Positions 5,561-13,814 of a DNA stretch of 17,756 bases are shown piece after piece. The translations under genes and the position numbers were made by a program. Below the pieces are notes generated by a model. It was not told the origin of the DNA. It ran no database searches and worked only from the letters and a program-made list of their open reading frames with translations. The stretch's first letter is position 1, and every line of letters starts with the position of its first letter. The DNA comes from Flavobacterium psychrophilum (GTDB lineage: Bacteria; Bacteroidota; Bacteroidia; Flavobacteriales; Flavobacteriaceae): the NCBI GenBank assembly GCA_945897545.1, contig CAMDGJ010000031.1:1-17756 (forward strand), given 5' to 3'.

Positions 5561-6637
5561 ATGTTAGACAGACTTCAAATAGTAAAACAGCGTTTCGATG
5601 AGGTTTCGGACTTGATTATCCAGCCCGATGTGATCAGCGATCAAAAACGTTATGTGCAATTGAATCAGGAATATAAAGGTTTGAAAGCCTTGTCCGAAAA
5701 AAGAGATGAATACGTTATTTTAGTGGCGAATATTGAAGAAGCCAACGAAATAATTGCCGACAATAGTGATGCAGATATGACTGAAATGGCCAAGATGCAA
5801 CTCGATGAAGCCAAGGAAAGACTGCCGGAATTAGAGGAAGAAATCAAGTTTATGTTGATTCCGAAAGATGCGGAAGACGCTAAGAATGTGATGGTCGAAA
5901 TTCGCGCAGGAACGGGTGGCGATGAAGCCAGTATTTTTGCGGGAGATTTGTTTAGAATGTATACCAAATATTGTGAAAACAGAGGTTGGAGAACTTCGGT
6001 TGTAGATATGAACGAAGGAACTTCTGGAGGTTTCAAAGAGGTGATTTTTGAAGTGACTGGCGAAGATGTTTATGGAACTTTGAAGTTTGAAGCTGGTGTT
6101 CACCGGGTACAACGTGTGCCGCAAACGGAAACCCAAGGTCGTGTTCATACCTCGGCAGCAACGGTTATGGTGCTTCCGGAAGCTGAAGAATTTGACGTGC
6201 AAATTGATATGAACGATGTTCGTGTGGATTTTTTCTGTTCGTCAGGCCCAGGTGGACAATCCGTAAATACTACGAAATCTGCGGTTCGTTTGACGCACAT
6301 TCCAACAGGTTTGGTGGCGCAATGTCAGGATCAAAAATCGCAACACAAGAATAAAGACAAAGCTTTTGGGGTATTGCGTTCTCGTTTGTACGAACAAGAA
6401 TTGGCTAAAAAGCAAGCAGAAGATGCTACAAAACGTACCTCACAAGTAAGTTCTGGTGACCGTTCAGCAAAAATCCGAACCTATAATTACGCACAAGGTC
6501 GCGTCACTGATCATCGAGTAGGTATGGATGTCTTTGATATGGATGGGGTTATGAATGGTAAAATTCAAAAGATTATTGATGAGCTTCAGCTCGTTAACAA
6601 TATGGAAAAATTGAAAGAAGCTAGCGAGATTTTTTAA
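5561..6637 (+). CDS. prfA: Peptide chain release factor 1
   Basis: This 358-residue protein is release factor 1, which recognises UAA and UAG in the ribosomal A site and triggers peptide release. Length is typical. The codon-recognition tripeptide is P-Q-T at 187-189 within [19 protein letters not shown], in place of P-A-T of E. coli; the P-x-T form is what marks RF1 rather than RF2 (S-P-F). The catalytic G-G-Q is at 231-233 in [20 protein letters not shown]; its Gln is usually methylated by PrmC. The conserved G-T-G-G-D-E-A lies at 117-123. The N-terminal 100 residues are the alpha-helical domain 1. It is transcribed alone from its own promoter. Note that RF1 is also the factor that would read the premature TAG at 1728-1730. 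Confidence 0.97.
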   Translation: MLDRLQIVKQRFDEVSDLIIQPDVISDQKRYVQLNQEYKGLKALSEKRDEYVILVANIEEANEIIADNSDADMTEMAKMQLDEAKERLPELEEEIKFMLIPKDAEDAKNVMVEIRAGTGGDEASIFAGDLFRMYTKYCENRGWRTSVVDMNEGTSGGFKEVIFEVTGEDVYGTLKFEAGVHRVQRVPQTETQGRVHTSAATVMVLPEAEEFDVQIDMNDVRVDFFCSSGPGGQSVNTTKSAVRLTHIPTGLVAQCQDQKSQHKNKDKAFGVLRSRLYEQELAKKQAEDATKRTSQVSSGDRSAKIRTYNYAQGRVTDHRVGMDVFDMDGVMNGKIQKIIDELQLVNNMEKLKEASEIF

Positions 6638-6728
6638 GCAATAGGATAGTTTTCTAAAGCATTTCTGAGACTTCAGTATGAGTTTCGTTTAAAAAACGCT
6701 AAAAGATATTTTTTAAGTGTCAATAAGA

Positions 6729-8123
6729 TTAACTTGTCTTTTTGTTTTGTCCTGTCCAAGCCCAACTTAATCCAAATTGAAAGTCAACAGCTTGTATATT
6801 GGCGGTGTTAAATAAACCCGTTATATTATTGGAGAATAGGTGCATTTGTAATACGCCCGCTTTAATAGACATTCCCGTTCCTATGCGAAATAATTTGTTT
6901 TGAGTATAGCCTGCATTCATTGTAAATTCTGAAAAATTACCGCCATTTAACGTGCCTGCTACAGTAATTCCGGGATATTGAATGCTGCCGTTTACCAAAT
7001 ACGCATCAATTAAAGCAGTAGAATGAAACCATTTCACAGGTTTCCAAGTTGTACCAATATTAAATTGGGTATTTAAAGCTACAGTAAATGACTCTGGTGT
7101 AACTAATCCGTTTTCAGTAAATGCATCAAAGTTTGCCTCGTAGTTATTGGTCACTGGATTCTTTTTGAGTGGATAAAAATCAGTAAGTAAAACTTTAGTG
7201 TCGTATGTAAGTGGATTGTTTTTCCATGAAATAAATCCTAAATCATTAAATCCAGCAAAGACATTTAGCCCTTTTTGTATTTCATAATTCACACCTGCAT
7301 CTAATCCCAATCCGTTATTTTTGCCTAATCCTGAAAGCATTAATGACGCTAAATTATTGTTTTTATATTTTGTTAGATCTTGATTATTATAGGCAGTGTC
7401 AGACAGTGGGTTTAAAGAGGCCGTACGAATTTTGGAATCAATATCAAATGAGTTTCCATCAGGCCCTATTTTTGCAGTTAATTTTGTTGAACTAAAATCG
7501 GAATAAGCTACACCGTTTAAGTATTTAAATCTTCCACCTAAAGTCCATTTGTTGTTTATAGGTCTAGTATATCCCACTGCAATTTCGTTCCAGGCCATTA
7601 TTTTTGACTTGGCATCGCTTAAATCAATAACTGTATTTTTAGCGCTGCTGGTATTGATTAAAGCTTCAAATAGGTTTTTATTAATCATGTTAGTACTAGC
7701 TGACATTTTTAATCGTTGAGAAAATTCTAATCGAGAACCTTTTTTTCCTACTTTGAGATACACATGTAATGAGCTAATATTAATTCCTGCAAATGAATTT
7801 GAATTTTTCGAATCGTTCATATTAGCTACAACGGTATTCAGGTTCAATTTTCCGCCTTCAATCGCAGATGTGAATTTACCCAAAGTTATTGCTCCCATAT
7901 CGGCACTTGCTCCAAAATCAAAAATAGAAAGAGGTAAAAATGGCACAAAAGACAAAGAGTTCTTAATACAAGTAGAATCAGGGACTAATGCAGGATTAAT
8001 AAGTGTTGATTGATAAATTCTTCTAAGACCCAAAGAACCGTAGGGAGCTTCTTGAGAAAATAAAATGGAAGAAATGATAAAAGCAACTAAAAGGAAGTGG
8101 TGTTTTTTTATTTGGATGCACAT
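6729..8123 (-). CDS. DUF5723-type outer-membrane protein
   Basis: The protein has 464 residues and begins with a signal peptide (hydrophobic LLVAFIISSILFS, likely cleavage before Q24). Right after it comes the pattern YGSLGLRRIYQSTLINPALV, which I recognise from the DUF5723 family of Bacteroidota envelope proteins. The rest alternates short amphipathic stretches with Asn/Gly/Lys turns and ends with an aromatic strand (FQFGLSWAW), as in beta barrels. Its function is not known. It is divergent from the large lipoprotein gene at 8203 with 79 bases between the starts, and such pairs may act together at the cell surface. No convincing terminator separates it from prfA, with which it converges. Confidence 0.75.
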   Translation of the reverse strand: MCIQIKKHHFLLVAFIISSILFSQEAPYGSLGLRRIYQSTLINPALVPDSTCIKNSLSFVPFLPLSIFDFGASADMGAITLGKFTSAIEGGKLNLNTVVANMNDSKNSNSFAGINISSLHVYLKVGKKGSRLEFSQRLKMSASTNMINKNLFEALINTSSAKNTVIDLSDAKSKIMAWNEIAVGYTRPINNKWTLGGRFKYLNGVAYSDFSSTKLTAKIGPDGNSFDIDSKIRTASLNPLSDTAYNNQDLTKYKNNNLASLMLSGLGKNNGLGLDAGVNYEIQKGLNVFAGFNDLGFISWKNNPLTYDTKVLLTDFYPLKKNPVTNNYEANFDAFTENGLVTPESFTVALNTQFNIGTTWKPVKWFHSTALIDAYLVNGSIQYPGITVAGTLNGGNFSEFTMNAGYTQNKLFRIGTGMSIKAGVLQMHLFSNNITGLFNTANIQAVDFQFGLSWAWTGQNKKTS

Positions 8124-8173
8124 ATAATAAAACTAAAAATTATTTAATTCTGCTAAATTACATATATTTTAAC

Positions 8174-8181
8174 TAAATTTG
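8174..8181 (+). promoter_or_regulatory. Predicted -7 box of the 8203 lipoprotein gene
   Basis: TAAATTTG matches TAnnTTTG and lies 21 bases before the ATG. The -33 region has no clear TTTG, so the call is tentative. Confidence 0.45.
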
Positions 8182-8202
8182 TGAAAAGTTAAATTTATTT
8201 AC

Positions 8203-9735
8203 ATGAAAATTCAGAAGCGTTTTTATTTGTTGGGTAGCTTGTTATGCTTTTTTTGTTTGTTATTTTCTTGTAGTTTGTCTGAAGAACTAGATAAAATAAA
8301 AGGAATTACTGCTATACAAGCAACAGGATCTTTTAATGCAAATATAGTAAATGACATCTTGTTTCTAAAAGATTTGATATCTACAGATAATTTAGATTTA
8401 AAAGAAAATCCATTAACAGGTGACTATAGTTTTGGTTTTGAAAACACTAGCAATTACAAAGTCGAATCTGTTGTTTTTCCCAAAATATATACTAGTGCAT
8501 TTGAAGTGACGCTACCCTCAGAATATACTAATCCAAATATTCCTATTCCTGCAGGTGAATATGTTTTACCAAAAGTGACAAGTGCTTTTACTTTAGAAAC
8601 TCCAACAATAGGTACAGCTGGTTTTCCTTCTGGCTTTAAAATTTCAGTGATTAAATTAAAAACGGGGGCTAAAATAACCCTAAATTTAAATAATGAGTTA
8701 AGTTTAGGGGCTCGGATAAAAGTAACAATTCCTAAGTTGATTAAAAACGGACTTGCTTACAGTAAAACATTTGAGAATATTGCAACTAATAGTATCTCAA
8801 ATTTGATACTAGACGATCTAAATGGGTATTCCCTAAATACAGATGGTGTGATGGGTGTTGAGGTTGAAACCACTATTAAAAAAACATCTATTGCTCCCAT
8901 AACTGGTTCAAAAATGAGTTTTTCAACTACGATCGATATTGCAGATCATCACGAATCTATAGAGGGTTTCTTCGGGGAGCTAGAATTAAAACCGGATCCA
9001 ATAGTAGTTAATGTTCTGCTTCCTGCGGGTTTTAAAAAAATTACGACTAGTGATATGATTATAAAAGAAACATTAATTACTATCACAGTTTCTAAAAATA
9101 ATTTAACTCTTCCTTTTGATATAGATATGTTAAGCGAAGGAATAACTTTAGAAAAAACTATAATAGCCACTAACTCTATTTTTCAATTTAAAATAAAAAA
9201 TCTTAATATTTTAAATCTAGCTCAATTAAAATTGACTCCTGTAGTAACTTTAAACAAAGGATTAACTTCGGGAATTAATAAGATTACGGATATTTCTACT
9301 CTTACTTTTAACGCCAAGGTAGATGTGCCGATGGATATTACTGCTAAAGATTTAAGTTACGAGCAAGAGGGAGCTAATTCGTTTTATGAGGCTGTTATAA
9401 AAGAATCTGACTTCGAGTTCAAAGAAGACGGTCAAATAAGCCTAATGGGTTCCATAAATTCTGAAATTCCTTTAGACGCTACTGTGCAAGTATATTATAG
9501 AAGTATAGCTAACGGACCAGATTTACTTTCGCTTTTTGATAGTCCAATAGTAATTAAATCAGGAGACAACACATTTAATGCAGCAGTTACAAAAGAAAAA
9601 TTAGATCGTATAAAAAAATACCCATTTCAGGTTATTAAAGTAACATTAAATGGTTCTGGAAAAATTAATAGCGGGCAAAGAATTATTTTTAAAATTGGTT
9701 TGGCTGCTAAAGGAACTTTTACTTTGAAAATATAA
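8203..9735 (+). CDS. Large lipoprotein of unknown function
   Basis: The protein has 510 residues. The N terminus is a lipoprotein signal (MKIQKRFYLLGSLLCFFCLLFSC, acylated Cys23 in L-F-S-C). The mature part is rich in beta-forming residues with many Thr, Ser, Ile and Asn, has no Cys, and contains no motif that I recognise. Several segments of 80-100 residues have the look of repeated beta-sandwich domains (for example around 50-200, 210-310 and 370-510), but I see no clear sequence repeat. It probably faces the outer membrane surface or the periplasm. It is divergent from the DUF5723 gene and ends at a strong terminator. A surface structural or adhesive role is a guess only. Confidence 0.75.
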   Translation: MKIQKRFYLLGSLLCFFCLLFSCSLSEELDKIKGITAIQATGSFNANIVNDILFLKDLISTDNLDLKENPLTGDYSFGFENTSNYKVESVVFPKIYTSAFEVTLPSEYTNPNIPIPAGEYVLPKVTSAFTLETPTIGTAGFPSGFKISVIKLKTGAKITLNLNNELSLGARIKVTIPKLIKNGLAYSKTFENIATNSISNLILDDLNGYSLNTDGVMGVEVETTIKKTSIAPITGSKMSFSTTIDIADHHESIEGFFGELELKPDPIVVNVLLPAGFKKITTSDMIIKETLITITVSKNNLTLPFDIDMLSEGITLEKTIIATNSIFQFKIKNLNILNLAQLKLTPVVTLNKGLTSGINKITDISTLTFNAKVDVPMDITAKDLSYEQEGANSFYEAVIKESDFEFKEDGQISLMGSINSEIPLDATVQVYYRSIANGPDLLSLFDSPIVIKSGDNTFNAAVTKEKLDRIKKYPFQVIKVTLNGSGKINSGQRIIFKIGLAAKGTFTLKI

Positions 9736-9751
9736 TATTTTGAACTGTATT

Positions 9752-9797
9752 AAAAGTATAAAAAAAGGAACTTTAAGTTCCCTTTTTTTATACTTTT
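9752..9797 (+). terminator. Intrinsic terminator after the lipoprotein gene
   Basis: A nearly continuous hairpin spans the whole interval. Its core is GGAACTT-T-AAGTTCC, extended by A and T runs and by AAAAGTATA/TATACTTTT at the ends, with a single extra C. The T run lies inside the 3' arm. It separates the lipoprotein gene from the pyrF promoter. Confidence 0.85.
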
Positions 9798-9806
9798 AAC
9801 ACCTAC

Positions 9807-9837
9807 TTTGCTGTTTAAAAACTTTAAGGTAACTTTG
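9807..9837 (+). promoter_or_regulatory. pyrF promoter
   Basis: TTTG (9807-9810), exactly 19 bases, then TAACTTTG (9830-9837) is a full match to the Bacteroidota consensus. The ATG is 17 bases further, so the leader is about 10 bases, with no room for a regulatory structure. Confidence 0.88.
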
Positions 9838-9854
9838 CGTTCAAATCGTTTTAA

Positions 9855-10664
9855 ATGACAACACAACAACTTGTAGACCAAATCAAAATCAAGAAATCCT
9901 TCCTTTGCATAGGATTGGATGTTGATTTGAATAAAATTCCATCACATTTATTAGAACTCGAAGACCCGATTTTCGAATTCAACAAGGCGATAATCGATGC
10001 CACTCACGATTTGGCTGTTTCTTATAAACCAAACATGGCGTTTTATGAAGCCTACGGAATAAAAGGTTGGATTTCTTTGCAAAAAACAATTGATTACATC
10101 AACGAAAACCATCCTGAAATCTTCACGATTGCCGATGCAAAACGGGGCGATATTGGGAATACTTCGTCTATGTATGCCAAAGCTTTTTTTGAGGATTTAA
10201 ACTTTGACAGCCTAACTGTTGCACCTTATATGGGAAAAGATTCAGTGGAACCTTTCTTGGCTTTCGAAAATAAACACACGATACTATTGGCTTTGACCTC
10301 TAATAAAGGGGCATTTGATTTTCAAACCTTGAATGTTGGAGGTGAGGAATTGTACAAGCAGGTTTTGGAAACCTCAAAAACTTGGAAAAACTCCGAAAAC
10401 CTGATGTATGTTGTTGGAGCCACAAAAGCTGAATATTTCACGGAGATTCGAAAAATTGTTCCGGATAGTTTCTTGCTAGTTCCCGGTGTTGGCGCACAAG
10501 GCGGAAGTCTTCAAGAAGTATGTAAATATGGAATGAATGCCAATGTTGGTTTATTAATCAATTCTTCACGAGCTATTATTTACGCTTCTAATGGAACTGA
10601 TTTTGCCGAAAAGGCTCGGACAGAAGCGTTACTAATACAGCAAGAAATGGCAACTTTATTGTAA
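9855..10664 (+). CDS. pyrF: Orotidine 5'-phosphate decarboxylase
   Basis: This 269-residue enzyme carries out the last step of UMP synthesis, the decarboxylation of OMP. The length is that of the longer type-2 subfamily. The first strand has G-L-D-V-D (20-24), then S-Y-K-P-N (56-60), and the catalytic signature D-A-K-R-G-D-I-G is at 94-101 with Lys96. The phosphate-binding region is represented by [12 protein letters not shown] and N-S-S-R-A-I-I-Y-A near the C terminus. The gene has its own perfect promoter. It ends only 4 bases from the stop of the converging GH16 gene, with no terminator between. Its last third is present again as a decayed copy at 12438-12753, on the far side of GH16. Confidence 0.97.
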   Translation: MTTQQLVDQIKIKKSFLCIGLDVDLNKIPSHLLELEDPIFEFNKAIIDATHDLAVSYKPNMAFYEAYGIKGWISLQKTIDYINENHPEIFTIADAKRGDIGNTSSMYAKAFFEDLNFDSLTVAPYMGKDSVEPFLAFENKHTILLALTSNKGAFDFQTLNVGGEELYKQVLETSKTWKNSENLMYVVGATKAEYFTEIRKIVPDSFLLVPGVGAQGGSLQEVCKYGMNANVGLLINSSRAIIYASNGTDFAEKARTEALLIQQEMATLL

Positions 10665-10668
10665 CCTA

Positions 10669-12270
10669 CTATTTCTTAATAAATTTATACGTTTTAATTC
10701 CTGATTTCGTCTCAATTTTCAAAAGGTAAATTCCGTTTTGATAGGCAGAAACATCTAAAATGGTTTGCTTATTATTTAAAATATAGGAATTGTGTTCCTT
10801 ACCCAAAAGCGAATAAATTGTGGCTCGATTTCCAATTTGACTTTCTGGAATTATTATATTTAGCTTGTCTTTTACCGGATTTGGAAAATTGACCAAATCA
10901 TTTTGTTCAGTTACCTTGCTATTTCCTAAACTTGTTTGTTGGTATATCCTAACATAATCGACTTCCATTCCAGATTGTGTAAAGGCATTTGTTATATTTG
11001 GTGTTATTGCTATGTTTAACAGAATGAATTGTTCAGCATCAAAAGGCCAAGTATATTGATTTTTGATCGGTGGCTCATAGTTGAGATGATTAATACCATC
11101 TACGCTTAATGTTATTCTATCCTTATCCCATTCAAGCGCATAAATATGGAAATCACTGGTTACACCATCTTTATATTGATAATTAGCTACGTATTCGTCT
11201 ATTGACAAATTGCCATCTATTGGATGGTGAACTGCGCTTGAGATGACATTGGATCCCCAGTATTCCATTATGTCTATTTCACCGCAGGCGGGCCAAGTCA
11301 CAGAACCATAGCCATTTAATTGCCAATAGGCTCCTAACTCCTTGATGTTTTTTCCTAACATCCAAATTGCGGGCAAAGTCCCAGTTCCTTCACTTAATCT
11401 AGCACGAACTTCTACACGACCATATTTAAAAGCAAACTTCGAATTCAAACGTGCTGATGTATATTGCTTATTTATACCTTGATTTGTATAAGATTCCCGT
11501 TTGGCTACGATATTTAAACTGCCATTGCTAACAAAAGAATTTTCAACGCGGTTTGTATAATGTTGCTGCTCATTGCCAAACCAACTAGTACCCATTGGAA
11601 ATTGAGTCTGTTGATGCCAGTTTGAAAAATTTATTGCCCCATTTCCATCAAATTCATCCGACCAAACTAAATTATCATAAACAACATTATTTGCAACTCT
11701 ATATTGAAAATCATCAATGTATGAAACTACTTGACTTGTGTTGTTTTCTCCATTTATTTGAATGAGCACTCTATTGAAATCGGATCTTAATAGAGGATTA
11801 GGAGAAGTAGTACTGAAATTGACAAAATTATCAGAAGCAAAATTAAAAGTTATGGTCTGCCATTGATTCAATACAATGGGCTTTATGATTTCGCATTGTG
11901 TTGACCAAGGTTCGGCCAAAGAACTATTTTGAAGTTTTAATGAAATTTGATTGGTTTGATTGCCAATAAGTCCGTTTGAAGGAACATATATTTTTAAGGA
12001 AAAGATACTGTTGTTATTTAAATTAAAATTACCCACTCCATTAAAACCAACGTATGCATAAAGTGCCCCGGTATCGGAATATTTTAAAACGGTAGCTGAA
12101 TTATTGATTCCAGATGGATATGGATTTAAAAAATGATTGTCCATTCCGCAATCACCACCATACCAACTTAAAATATTTCCATTTCCTTCAAAGTTGTCAC
12201 TTGTAGTTTGAAGTTGAGAATAAATAAAGTTTGATAAAAATAATAATGTAAAAAATATAAAATTACGCAT
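10669..12270 (-). CDS. Secreted GH16 beta-glucanase (laminarinase-like) with T9SS signal
   Basis: The protein has 533 residues from the ATG at 12270; the frame is open to a TTG at 12300, but the ATG begins directly at a clean signal peptide (MRNFIFFTLLFLSNFIYSQ). Residues about 25-190 form a beta-sandwich module like those placed before Bacteroidota glucanases (ends VSYIDDFQY), perhaps carbohydrate-binding. Residues about 200-445 are the GH16 domain: W-S-D-E-F-D-G-N-G at the start, A-R-L-N-S-K, then the catalytic E-I-D-I-M-E with nucleophile Glu331, Asp333 and acid/base Glu336, and V-D-Y-V-R-I-Y-Q at the end. The last 70 residues (F-P-N-P-V-K-D-K-L...Y-L-L-K-I) are a type A sorting domain for the type IX system. 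It probably cuts beta-1,3-glucans such as laminarin outside the cell. The gene sits between pyrF and a pyrF fragment. Confidence 0.92.
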   Translation of the reverse strand: MRNFIFFTLLFLSNFIYSQLQTTSDNFEGNGNILSWYGGDCGMDNHFLNPYPSGINNSATVLKYSDTGALYAYVGFNGVGNFNLNNNSIFSLKIYVPSNGLIGNQTNQISLKLQNSSLAEPWSTQCEIIKPIVLNQWQTITFNFASDNFVNFSTTSPNPLLRSDFNRVLIQINGENNTSQVVSYIDDFQYRVANNVVYDNLVWSDEFDGNGAINFSNWHQQTQFPMGTSWFGNEQQHYTNRVENSFVSNGSLNIVAKRESYTNQGINKQYTSARLNSKFAFKYGRVEVRARLSEGTGTLPAIWMLGKNIKELGAYWQLNGYGSVTWPACGEIDIMEYWGSNVISSAVHHPIDGNLSIDEYVANYQYKDGVTSDFHIYALEWDKDRITLSVDGINHLNYEPPIKNQYTWPFDAEQFILLNIAITPNITNAFTQSGMEVDYVRIYQQTSLGNSKVTEQNDLVNFPNPVKDKLNIIIPESQIGNRATIYSLLGKEHNSYILNNKQTILDVSAYQNGIYLLKIETKSGIKTYKFIKK

Positions 12271-12297
12271 TTGGTAAAAGTTAAAACTATTAGTTAC

Positions 12298-12305
12298 CAA
12301 ATGTA
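12298..12305 (-). promoter_or_regulatory. Predicted -7 box of the GH16 gene
   Basis: On the minus strand TACATTTG matches TAnnTTTG, 27 bases before the ATG at 12270. No -33 TTTG is at the right distance, which may mean an activator is needed. No regulator or SusC/D genes are nearby. Confidence 0.4.
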
Positions 12306-12437
12306 ATATATATCAATGATAATGAAATATAAAATACCCTTACAAAAACTATACATTCAATTTAATTTGTAAAAAAAAAATAAACTTACAGATTCATAAT
12401 AATTGAGTAATGGCTAAGAGAATGATAGGCCAAAAAA

Positions 12438-12753
12438 GGAATTTTACAAACAGGTTATGGAAACTTCAAATATTTTTATAAATGTAAAAAACCTTTTGTA
12501 CGTTGTTGGTGCCACAAAAGCTGAATATTTGAGGGAGATTCGCAAAATTGTCCCTGATAATTTCTTACTTGTTCCTGGAGTTTTAGTGCAGGGAGGAAGT
12601 CTTTCGGAAGTATGTAAATATGGAATGAATGCAATGTTGGTTTGCGGATAAATTCTTCATGAGCTATTATTTAAGCTTCTAATCGAACTGATTTGGCCCA
12701 AAAGGCTAGGGAAGAGGCTATGCATGAAACTAGAAATGGAAGTTATTTTACAA
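12438..12753 (+). pseudogene. Decayed copy of the pyrF 3' third
   Basis: The DNA aligns with the last third of pyrF (from E-L-Y-K-Q-V onward). In one 47-residue stretch ([12 protein letters not shown] to G-M-N-A) 40 residues are identical to the intact enzyme by hand count. A one-base deletion (GCCAAT in pyrF, GCAAT here, near 12630) shifts the frame. After restoring it the match goes on as N-V-G-L-R-I-N-S-S, with TGA in place of an Arg codon, A-I-I, TAA in place of Tyr, then A-S-N-R-T-D-L-A-Q-K-A-R. The catalytic N-terminal two thirds are missing, so it cannot make an enzyme. Divergence from the intact gene is too large for a recent tandem duplication: it is either old or of foreign origin. 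Similarity fades near 12753 where pyrF itself ends. Confidence 0.9.
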
Positions 12754-12769
12754 TATATTTAAGATTTTT

Positions 12770-12860
12770 GATTAACGATTTTTGATTTTAGATTATCGAA
12801 GCTATCGAAATTTTGGTATATATTTACCAACACAAAATCTGCAATCAAAATTCGTTAATC
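12770..12860. repeat. Long inverted repeat before the hydrolase gene
   Basis: Arms 12770-12787 (GATTAACGATTTTTGATT) and 12843-12860 pair at 17 of 18 positions. Inside lies a second hairpin, TTGGTA-TATATT-TACCAA (12813-12830), and a direct repeat TATCGAA (12794-12800, 12803-12809). Its right end is 16 bases from the start of the hydrolase gene. It could be a small mobile repeat or an RNA structure in the leader. Confidence 0.6.
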
Positions 12861-12876
12861 TACATTCTAAAATCAA

Positions 12877-13662
12877 ATGATAAACTATACCATATACAAA
12901 AACGAAAACAGTAAGCAGTGGGTGACTTTTGTCCACGGTGCCGGTGGTAGTTCGTCTATTTGGTTCAAGCAAATTCGGGATTTCAAAAGCCATTATAACG
13001 TGTTGTTATTGGACTTACGCGGTCACGGAAATTCGAATTCCCAAATCAAAAAAGCCTTCAAACAAAAATATACTTTTGAGTCCATTGCTAATGATGTTCT
13101 GGAAGTCATTGACCATTTGAAAATTGAAAAATCACACTTTGTAGGGATTTCTCTCGGCACTATTCTTATTCGACAATTGGCCGAAATGCATCCTGAACGC
13201 GTGCAAAGTATGATTCTAGGTGGAGCAATTCTGAAAATGAATTTTCGCTCTCAAATTCTAATGAAAGTAGGAAATACGTTCAAATATGTATTACCTTATT
13301 TGGTTTTGTATAAGTTTTTTGCTTTTGTGATTATGCCTAAAAAGAGTCACAAACAATCGCGTTTACTGTTCATTAACGAAGCTAAAAAGTTGTACCAAAA
13401 AGAATTTATAAAATGGTTTAAACTCACCGCCGAAATTAATCCGGTGCTCAAATGGTTTCGACAAGTAGAACTTGATATTCCTACTCTTTATGTTATGGGC
13501 GAAGATGATTATATGTTTTTACCATCTGTTCGCCTCGTTGTCGAAAAACATTATAAATCTTCAAAATTGTTTGTCATAGGGCACTGCGGTCACGTGGTCA
13601 ATGTCGAGCAACCTATAGTTTTTAATGCCCAAGTCTTATCATTCATTGGTTCAACAAAATAA
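12877..13662 (+). CDS. Alpha/beta hydrolase
   Basis: This 261-residue protein has a complete alpha/beta-hydrolase core. The oxyanion-hole element is F-V-H-G-A-G-G-S at 18-25, the second strand ends L-L-L-D-L-R-G-H-G-N-S at 43-53, and the nucleophile elbow is G-I-S-L-G at 90-94 with Ser92. The acid is Asp210 or Asp211 in G-E-D-D-Y, and the base is His239 in G-H-C-G-H-V-V-N-V-E-Q-P. There is no signal peptide, so it acts in the cytoplasm. The cap region (about 120-190) is basic and hydrophobic (FKYVLPYLVLYKFFAFVIMP) and may touch the membrane. The substrate cannot be told: esterase, lipase or thioesterase-like activity are all possible. Its leader holds a large inverted repeat. The neighbours give no pathway. 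Confidence 0.85.
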   Translation: MINYTIYKNENSKQWVTFVHGAGGSSSIWFKQIRDFKSHYNVLLLDLRGHGNSNSQIKKAFKQKYTFESIANDVLEVIDHLKIEKSHFVGISLGTILIRQLAEMHPERVQSMILGGAILKMNFRSQILMKVGNTFKYVLPYLVLYKFFAFVIMPKKSHKQSRLLFINEAKKLYQKEFIKWFKLTAEINPVLKWFRQVELDIPTLYVMGEDDYMFLPSVRLVVEKHYKSSKLFVIGHCGHVVNVEQPIVFNAQVLSFIGSTK

Positions 13663-13690
13663 AAATGTCCCACTATTTGCGAGACATTTT
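13662..13690 (-). terminator. Terminator on the minus strand (purU side)
   Basis: AAAATGTC and GACATTTT form the outer stem. On the minus strand the inner part also pairs through two G-U wobbles, giving a stem of about 12 bp with an AAATA loop and a T-rich tail. On the plus strand those positions are C-A mismatches, so the functional RNA is from the minus strand. It ends either purU transcripts, 125 bases after the stop, or a separate small RNA. Confidence 0.7.
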
Positions 13691-13814
13691 ATAACTAACC
13701 AAAACCAAAACCAAAATAATAAATAACCAGTTTATTACACTACAAAGATGCGAAAGTTTTCGATTAATTGTTGTTAATGATTTGTTATCACTTTGTTGTA
13801 GATACGTTAAGTTT

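Noticed and set aside
6689..6716. Possible terminator between prfA and the DUF5723 gene (TTAAAAAA/TTTTTTAA).
   Set aside because: The stem has only A-T pairs and a 12-base loop, too weak to call.
12457..12651. A small intact protein resembling PyrF.
   Set aside because: It is only the open part of the decayed pyrF copy, without the catalytic Lys region, and it ends because of a one-base deletion.
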